DNA of 64,000 bases. Source: Paenibacillus urinalis. GTDB lineage: Bacteria; Bacillota; Bacilli; Paenibacillales; Paenibacillaceae. The DNA lies in assembly GCF_028747985.1 (NCBI RefSeq), contig NZ_CP118108.1, positions 3,849,501-3,913,500 on the forward strand, read 5' to 3'. The position numbers were made by a program, and so were the translations under genes. This document shows positions 60,017-64,000 of this stretch, in pieces. The notes beneath the pieces were generated by a model. The model was not told where the DNA came from and searched no databases. It worked only from the letters and a program-made list of their open reading frames with translations. How positions within the stretch are numbered: position 1 is the first letter of the stretch; every line of letters starts with the position of its first letter.

Positions 60017-61132
60017 TTAAACGAGATTTTCCGGATTTAATCCTTCCAGTTCTGGAATCACAAACAATCCGTCCTTGCGGATAAGAACATCATCAAAGTA
60101 GATTTCCCCGCCGCCATACTCAGGACGCTGAATCAGAACAAGGTCCCAATGGATGGATGAGGTGTTTCCGTTGTCTGTAACATCATATGCCTGACCTGGT
60201 GTAAAATGAAGACTTCCTGCAATTTTTTCATCAAACAAAATATCTTTCATTGGATGCAGGATATGCGGATTAAAGCCGATTGCAAATTCCCCAATATAAC
60301 GTGCTCCTTCATCCGAATCTAGGATTTCATTCAGACGCTTCGTATCATTGCTCGTTGCTTCCACAATCTTCCCATTCTCAAATCGGAATTTGATGTTCTC
60401 AAAAGTAATGCCGTTATACAGAGTCGGTGTATTGTAGCTGATCGTTCCATTTACAGAATCACGCACAGGCGCGCTGTAAACTTCACCGTCAGGGATGTTT
60501 TTCTCTCCTGCACATTTCTCTGCACCAATGGACTTGATTGAGAAAGTGAGGTCTGTTCCCGGACCCGTAATTCGAACCTTGTCGGTCTTGCGCATAAGAT
60601 CTGCCAGCGGATCTTGAGCTTTATCCATTTTGGCATAATCCAGGTTGCATACATCAAAATAAAAGTCTTCAAAAGCTTCTGTGCTCGTGTTGGCCAGCTG
60701 AGCCATACTTGCATTCGGATAGCGCAGGACAACCCACTTGGTGCGTTTAACGCGCTCTTCACTATGTACGGGATGCGAATAGAGAGAGTTATACATTTTC
60801 ATCTTGTCTTCAGGTACGTCAGACAGGTCATTCGCGTTCTCGCCAGCTCGGATACCTATGTAACCATCCATCAGCTCCATACGCTTCAAATCGATCTCTG
60901 CCCAGGTCTTTAACATCTCTTCAGTAGCATTCTTGAGCATCGCCCGTTGTACGGTCTTATCTGTAAGCTGAACGAAAGCATTTCCGCCTGCTTTACCGAC
61001 CTCTTCGATAATCGCGTTAATGAGATCTCGCTCAGAACCGATCATTTCAACTAGTACGTTTTCGCCTGGCTGTACATTCACTGAATAGTTCACCAAATTT
61101 TGCGCCAGCTTTTGAATTCTAGGATCTTTCAT
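60017..61132 (-). CDS. M29 family aminopeptidase (AmpS/AmpT type)
   Basis: A 371-aa metallo-aminopeptidase. Family features: QPGENVLVEMIGSERDL, a long middle domain, and the metal-site segment with GEFAIGFNPHI (Glu and preceding acidic residues), SLHFTPGQAY (His) and SIHWDLVLI (His/Asp). Members trim N-terminal residues from peptides in the cytosol. GGAGGAG lies 7 nt before ATG 61132. An extended -10 element lies just upstream. Confidence 0.93.
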   Translation of the reverse strand: MKDPRIQKLAQNLVNYSVNVQPGENVLVEMIGSERDLINAIIEEVGKAGGNAFVQLTDKTVQRAMLKNATEEMLKTWAEIDLKRMELMDGYIGIRAGENANDLSDVPEDKMKMYNSLYSHPVHSEERVKRTKWVVLRYPNASMAQLANTSTEAFEDFYFDVCNLDYAKMDKAQDPLADLMRKTDKVRITGPGTDLTFSIKSIGAEKCAGEKNIPDGEVYSAPVRDSVNGTISYNTPTLYNGITFENIKFRFENGKIVEATSNDTKRLNEILDSDEGARYIGEFAIGFNPHILHPMKDILFDEKIAGSLHFTPGQAYDVTDNGNTSSIHWDLVLIQRPEYGGGEIYFDDVLIRKDGLFVIPELEGLNPENLV

Positions 61133-61165
61133 TGTATTGCTCCTCCTTCAAGTTGGTTCTTGTCT

Positions 61166-61174
61166 ATTGTAGCA
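61166..61174 (-). promoter_or_regulatory. putative extended -10 promoter of the M29 aminopeptidase gene
   Basis: On the - strand TGCTACAAT lies about 35 nt before the start codon, with no clear -35 element. Confidence 0.35.
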
Positions 61175-61255
61175 CCCCTTTGTGTTTTGGGGTATCTGTT
61201 TGAGGGAACTAGACCCCCTTCAGCCAACCTGGTTTTCAGGATGGGTATCCATTGC

Positions 61256-62086
61256 TCAGTGATACTTACTAAAATAAATGTCTGTAATAAGCATTTCTTT
61301 CTCTTCCTTATTATTGTTATCGGTGACTTCATTCTCCGAAGAGAGTCGGATCGGTAAGCTTGATTTCTTATTCACGGTAAGATGATAAACGGATTTGACA
61401 GTTGTATTCTTCAATCTTTGGTTCAGTCCATCATTCTCTTCTTTCCAAATTTTCTCCAGCTCTTTCATGCACTGCTGGCGTTTGCTGCTGTCTACCTGGT
61501 TTGCTAGCTCTGGCAGCTCATCATGCAGCATCTGCATTTCTTTCTTCAGTTGATCGGCTACCCATTTGCTAGCTTCATCTTCAGCAAGCTCAATTCGAAT
61601 CATCTGCGTTCCGCGAGGAGTTCCTGATTCATTGCTGAATGTCTTCCCTTTCATATAACCGATCTTCTCCAGCTGTTCGACCGGGTTCAATCGGGTCAAG
61701 CCGCCATACGAGCTGTCTTCCGTACGATCCGACATCCTCCACATGCCGGCCTTGCGCTCCATATTAACAGGATGAGAGTCGGTCTCTGCGTTGCTGCTGC
61801 TCGTCTCCAAACGGTCCTTGTATTCCTGATTTGTTACGACCAGCTTGTTATGGTTAGATAAAGTCCCCTTATATTCAAATTGCTGATTAAACTCGCCCTG
61901 AGTTGAAGTTCTAATTCCTGCATGGCCCTCAAAGGTCATTTCTTCCTTCCCGGCAAGACCAGAAAGAGCCCGATGAAATGTCTCCTCCGCATCAAGGGAA
62001 TTGTTGAACATCCCGCATCCACTTATGCTAAATAGCGATAAAGTCAATATCAATATTAGAAAAGTGCGTAATCTTAATCCTCGCAT
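61256..62086 (-). CDS. secreted lipoprotein, unknown function
   Basis: A 276-aa protein with a lipoprotein signal (LILILTLSLFSISGC; the Cys follows a lipobox). The mature part is hydrophilic with charged helices (VADQLKKEMQMLHDELPELANQVDSS, MKELEKIWKEENDGLNQRL) and beta strands at either end. I do not recognise a family; the fold may be like LolA/YcdB-type lipoproteins of this genus. ATG 62086 has AAGGG 11 nt upstream. Confidence 0.78.
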   Translation of the reverse strand: MRGLRLRTFLILILTLSLFSISGCGMFNNSLDAEETFHRALSGLAGKEEMTFEGHAGIRTSTQGEFNQQFEYKGTLSNHNKLVVTNQEYKDRLETSSSNAETDSHPVNMERKAGMWRMSDRTEDSSYGGLTRLNPVEQLEKIGYMKGKTFSNESGTPRGTQMIRIELAEDEASKWVADQLKKEMQMLHDELPELANQVDSSKRQQCMKELEKIWKEENDGLNQRLKNTTVKSVYHLTVNKKSSLPIRLSSENEVTDNNNKEEKEMLITDIYFSKYH

Positions 62087-62163
62087 GTAAGTCACTGCCC
62101 TTCAGGCTATAGTATCGTCGGTGGTTAGGTTTCCCGATGCACTTCGCCAATATCCAATACAGG

Positions 62164-62206
62164 CAAATAAAAAACATCCGCCGTTATACTGCTTCGAGCG
62201 AATGTT
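62164..62206 (-). terminator. terminator after the diguanylate cyclase gene
   Basis: On the - strand AACATTCGC and GCGGATGTT form a 9-bp stem (one mismatch) followed by TTTTTATTT, directly after the GGDEF gene stop. Confidence 0.75.
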
Positions 62207-62208
62207 CT

Positions 62209-64000
62209 TTATCGGTCAATCATTTTATGTTCTACTACGATTCGATTTCGGCCACCATTCTTGGCTGCATAGAGCGCCATGTCCGCACGATAAAAGAGGG
62301 ATTCCAGGCTTACCTGGTCATCAAGCCAGCACCATTCCCCGATGCCTATCGATACTGTGATGGAAGGAGTCGTCGATTCAGGAACCCGCTGCCGGATCGT
62401 TTCAGCGATCATTCTGGCCTGCTCACTGCTTACCTGAGGCAAATAGATCGCGATCTCTTCGCCTCCCCATCGCGCACACAGATCATTTGGTCCAGCCGAC
62501 TCGCGAATAATATTCCCTACCTGCTTGAGAACGGCATCTCCCACCTGATGGCCGTAGCTGTCGTTCACTTGTTTGAATTGATCAATATCAATGATAAGAA
62601 GGGAGCCGCAAAAATCTGTGCTCTGTCGTTCCTCAATCATTCGGTCTACATAGTGTCTGACGTATAGTCCGGTGAGTGCATCGACAGTCGCAAGCCGCTT
62701 CACTTCAGCGTGCAGCGTTGCGTTCGTAACAGCCAGCCCGATATGGACGGCTAGCATATCCAGAAATCGAAAGTTGTTATAAGAGAAATATTGCTTCTTC
62801 TGATGTGCTACGAGCACGGTGCCTTCTACCTGTCCGCTGATCCTCAAAGGAACCGCCATCATTGACATGGAGCCTGTTGTCTCCATGAAGAAGGAGCTTG
62901 GACCATTATAGCTCTCATAATTAAACAATATAAAAGGCTCGCCGCTCTTGTAAACTTGCCCGCTGATTCCTGATAAAGAAAACGTCTCGTTCCGAAGTGC
63001 AGGGACATTGGAGAACATTACATGAAATCGCTGATCCTCCGGGTCCAGCTTGAGTATACAGCAGGATTGGGCCTTGAATATCCGAATCAGCTGCTGAACT
63101 GCATACTCATATATATCCGTGAGCTGCAAACTCCGGTTCAGACGTTTGGTCAGCTCGTCAATCATCCGCAGCTCTTGAATGAGCGTGCCGGATTGCTCAT
63201 GCAGCTTGGCGTTCTCATAAGCAGTGCCCGCCGTGTCCGCCATCATGGTAATCAGCTTCAGATCTACATCTTCAATCCATTCCTGATTGCCTTCGATATG
63301 AAATACACCATATGTCCCTTGTTTACCTCTGAATGGAATGCCAATCTCATATTGATGCCGAGTGGAAGGCTGGGTAATAATCCGTTCTTCAGTAAAGGCA
63401 CGAACACATACGGAGCTATTGTCTCCATGCAGATACAAGGGCTTAACTCTCGGGTCATCCATGCCGCCGTCCTGGGACATATATAGCGTAAGATGGACCG
63501 CGGGAAAAAGAAAAGCAACACTGTCGAACACCTCTTCAAGCACTGCGCTCACATCCATCTTCTCCTGCATCCGCTGCACAATTTGAAGAAGGATGGATCT
63601 GCGCCGGTTTTCATTATCAGACAGCTTGTGGATATGAAGCATATCGGCTAGAAATAAATGTTCAAACCGCCGGTAAAAGCAAGTTTGATAGTGATACTTG
63701 GAGGATAAGAGCAAGTCTGCAAATCCCTCTGTCACCCTATTCTTCTTGACGGCAATACATAAGATCCCTAACTGTTTCTGCTCGCTGCGGGAATACAGAG
63801 GGAGCAGAAACAGACTGTAATCTTCAGCAAATGTTTCTTCTGACAAGCTAAGCTCGATGACCACTTCCATAGGCTCCGACTGCCCCATTCGCTCGGACAA
63901 GAAATGTTGAATCTTCTGCTGAGCCGCTTTCTTTACAGAAGAAGACCCTTCACCTTGGACAGCAAGACATGTACCACTTCCGTTCCATATCGAAAAAATG
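62209..64000 (-). CDS. GAF-GGDEF diguanylate cyclase, 5' end beyond the window
   Basis: At least 597 aa. Reading is open from the right edge: the codons at 63901-63999 give sensible protein (SIWNGSGTCLAVQGEG, KKAAQQKIQHFLSERMG), so the start lies outside and a start at 63900 (a TTG) is not credible. Two GAF-like domains (about residues 130-275 and 280-430 of the visible part) precede a GGDEF domain with DIDQFKQVNDSYGHQVGDAVL, RWGGEEIAIYLP (active-site GGEEI) and VSIGIGEW. The RxxD inhibition site reads GPND, so product feedback is probably absent. It should make c-di-GMP in response to an unknown cytosolic signal. Confidence 0.92.
   Translation of the reverse strand, partial: IFSIWNGSGTCLAVQGEGSSSVKKAAQQKIQHFLSERMGQSEPMEVVIELSLSEETFAEDYSLFLLPLYSRSEQKQLGILCIAVKKNRVTEGFADLLLSSKYHYQTCFYRRFEHLFLADMLHIHKLSDNENRRRSILLQIVQRMQEKMDVSAVLEEVFDSVAFLFPAVHLTLYMSQDGGMDDPRVKPLYLHGDNSSVCVRAFTEERIITQPSTRHQYEIGIPFRGKQGTYGVFHIEGNQEWIEDVDLKLITMMADTAGTAYENAKLHEQSGTLIQELRMIDELTKRLNRSLQLTDIYEYAVQQLIRIFKAQSCCILKLDPEDQRFHVMFSNVPALRNETFSLSGISGQVYKSGEPFILFNYESYNGPSSFFMETTGSMSMMAVPLRISGQVEGTVLVAHQKKQYFSYNNFRFLDMLAVHIGLAVTNATLHAEVKRLATVDALTGLYVRHYVDRMIEERQSTDFCGSLLIIDIDQFKQVNDSYGHQVGDAVLKQVGNIIRESAGPNDLCARWGGEEIAIYLPQVSSEQARMIAETIRQRVPESTTPSITVSIGIGEWCWLDDQVSLESLFYRADMALYAAKNGGRNRIVVEHKMIDR

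Noticed and set aside
1..64000. CRISPR array, insertion sequence, prophage, attachment site, tRNA or rRNA
   Set aside because: No regularly spaced repeats, transposase or integrase ORF, or tRNA/rRNA-like sequence was seen on reading the window.

Overview
The window is typical of an endospore-forming Paenibacillaceae chromosome, most likely Paenibacillus. The reasons are a SpoVM micro-ORF, a SpoVIF-like gene, two SleB-type cortex-hydrolase paralogs, the YlbF/YlbG pair, RemA, a c-di-AMP riboswitch ahead of an NlpC/P60 enzyme, Bacillus-type SOS-box syntax, strong AGGAGG ribosome binding sites and several TTG/GTG starts. No insertion sequence, prophage, CRISPR array, tRNA or rRNA was seen. Most genes lie on the minus strand.

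Layout. 0-3 kb: c-di-AMP riboswitch with a secreted NlpC/P60 hydrolase, then two SleB-like spore cell-wall hydrolases. 3-4.4 kb: a NiaP-like niacin transporter. 4.5-12.6 kb: a six-gene minus-strand operon for a probable synthase-dependent exopolysaccharide. In transcription order it encodes a membrane-anchored glycosidase with a CBM9-like tail, a membrane HEAT-repeat protein, a processive GT2 synthase, a pseudo-receiver fused to a degenerate GGDEF-like domain, a UDP-sugar dehydrogenase, and a second membrane-anchored GH18-like protein. 12.6-13.5 kb: non-coding, ending in an SOS box. 13.5-15.9 kb: SOS cassette (UvrX/YqjW-type Y-family polymerase, YolD-like protein, SRAP protein).

16-44.6 kb is a housekeeping block close to the Bacillus subtilis yloA-to-recG region. 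It holds spoVIF, recG, degV, fakA/yloV, rpmB (divergent), spoVM, rpe, rsgA, prkC, prpC, rlmN, rsmB, fmt, def, priA, coaBC, rpoZ, gmk, remA, yicC, a Ca2+-ATPase, and divergent rqcH. A thioesterase, a YitJ-type methyltransferase/MTHFR, cutC and dapF are interposed. thiN and the usual yloU upstream of yloV are missing from their expected places.

46.5-64 kb: PHP phosphoesterase, LysR regulator, ylbG/ylbF, an XPB-type helicase with a separate XPB-N-like partner, CBS protein, M20 peptidase, YugN, FtsW/SpoVE, Asp23 protein, Ca2+/H+ antiporter, YlaN, an HPr-like protein without the phospho-histidine, M29 aminopeptidase, a lipoprotein, and a GAF-GGDEF diguanylate cyclase cut by the right edge.

The best candidate for an undescribed system is the 4.5-12.6 kb polysaccharide operon. 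Its presumed regulator has Glu where a response regulator is normally phosphorylated, and a GGDEF-like domain without the GGDEF motif. It resembles the B. subtilis ydaJKLMN logic (GH, degenerate GGDEF, GT2) but with different parts.
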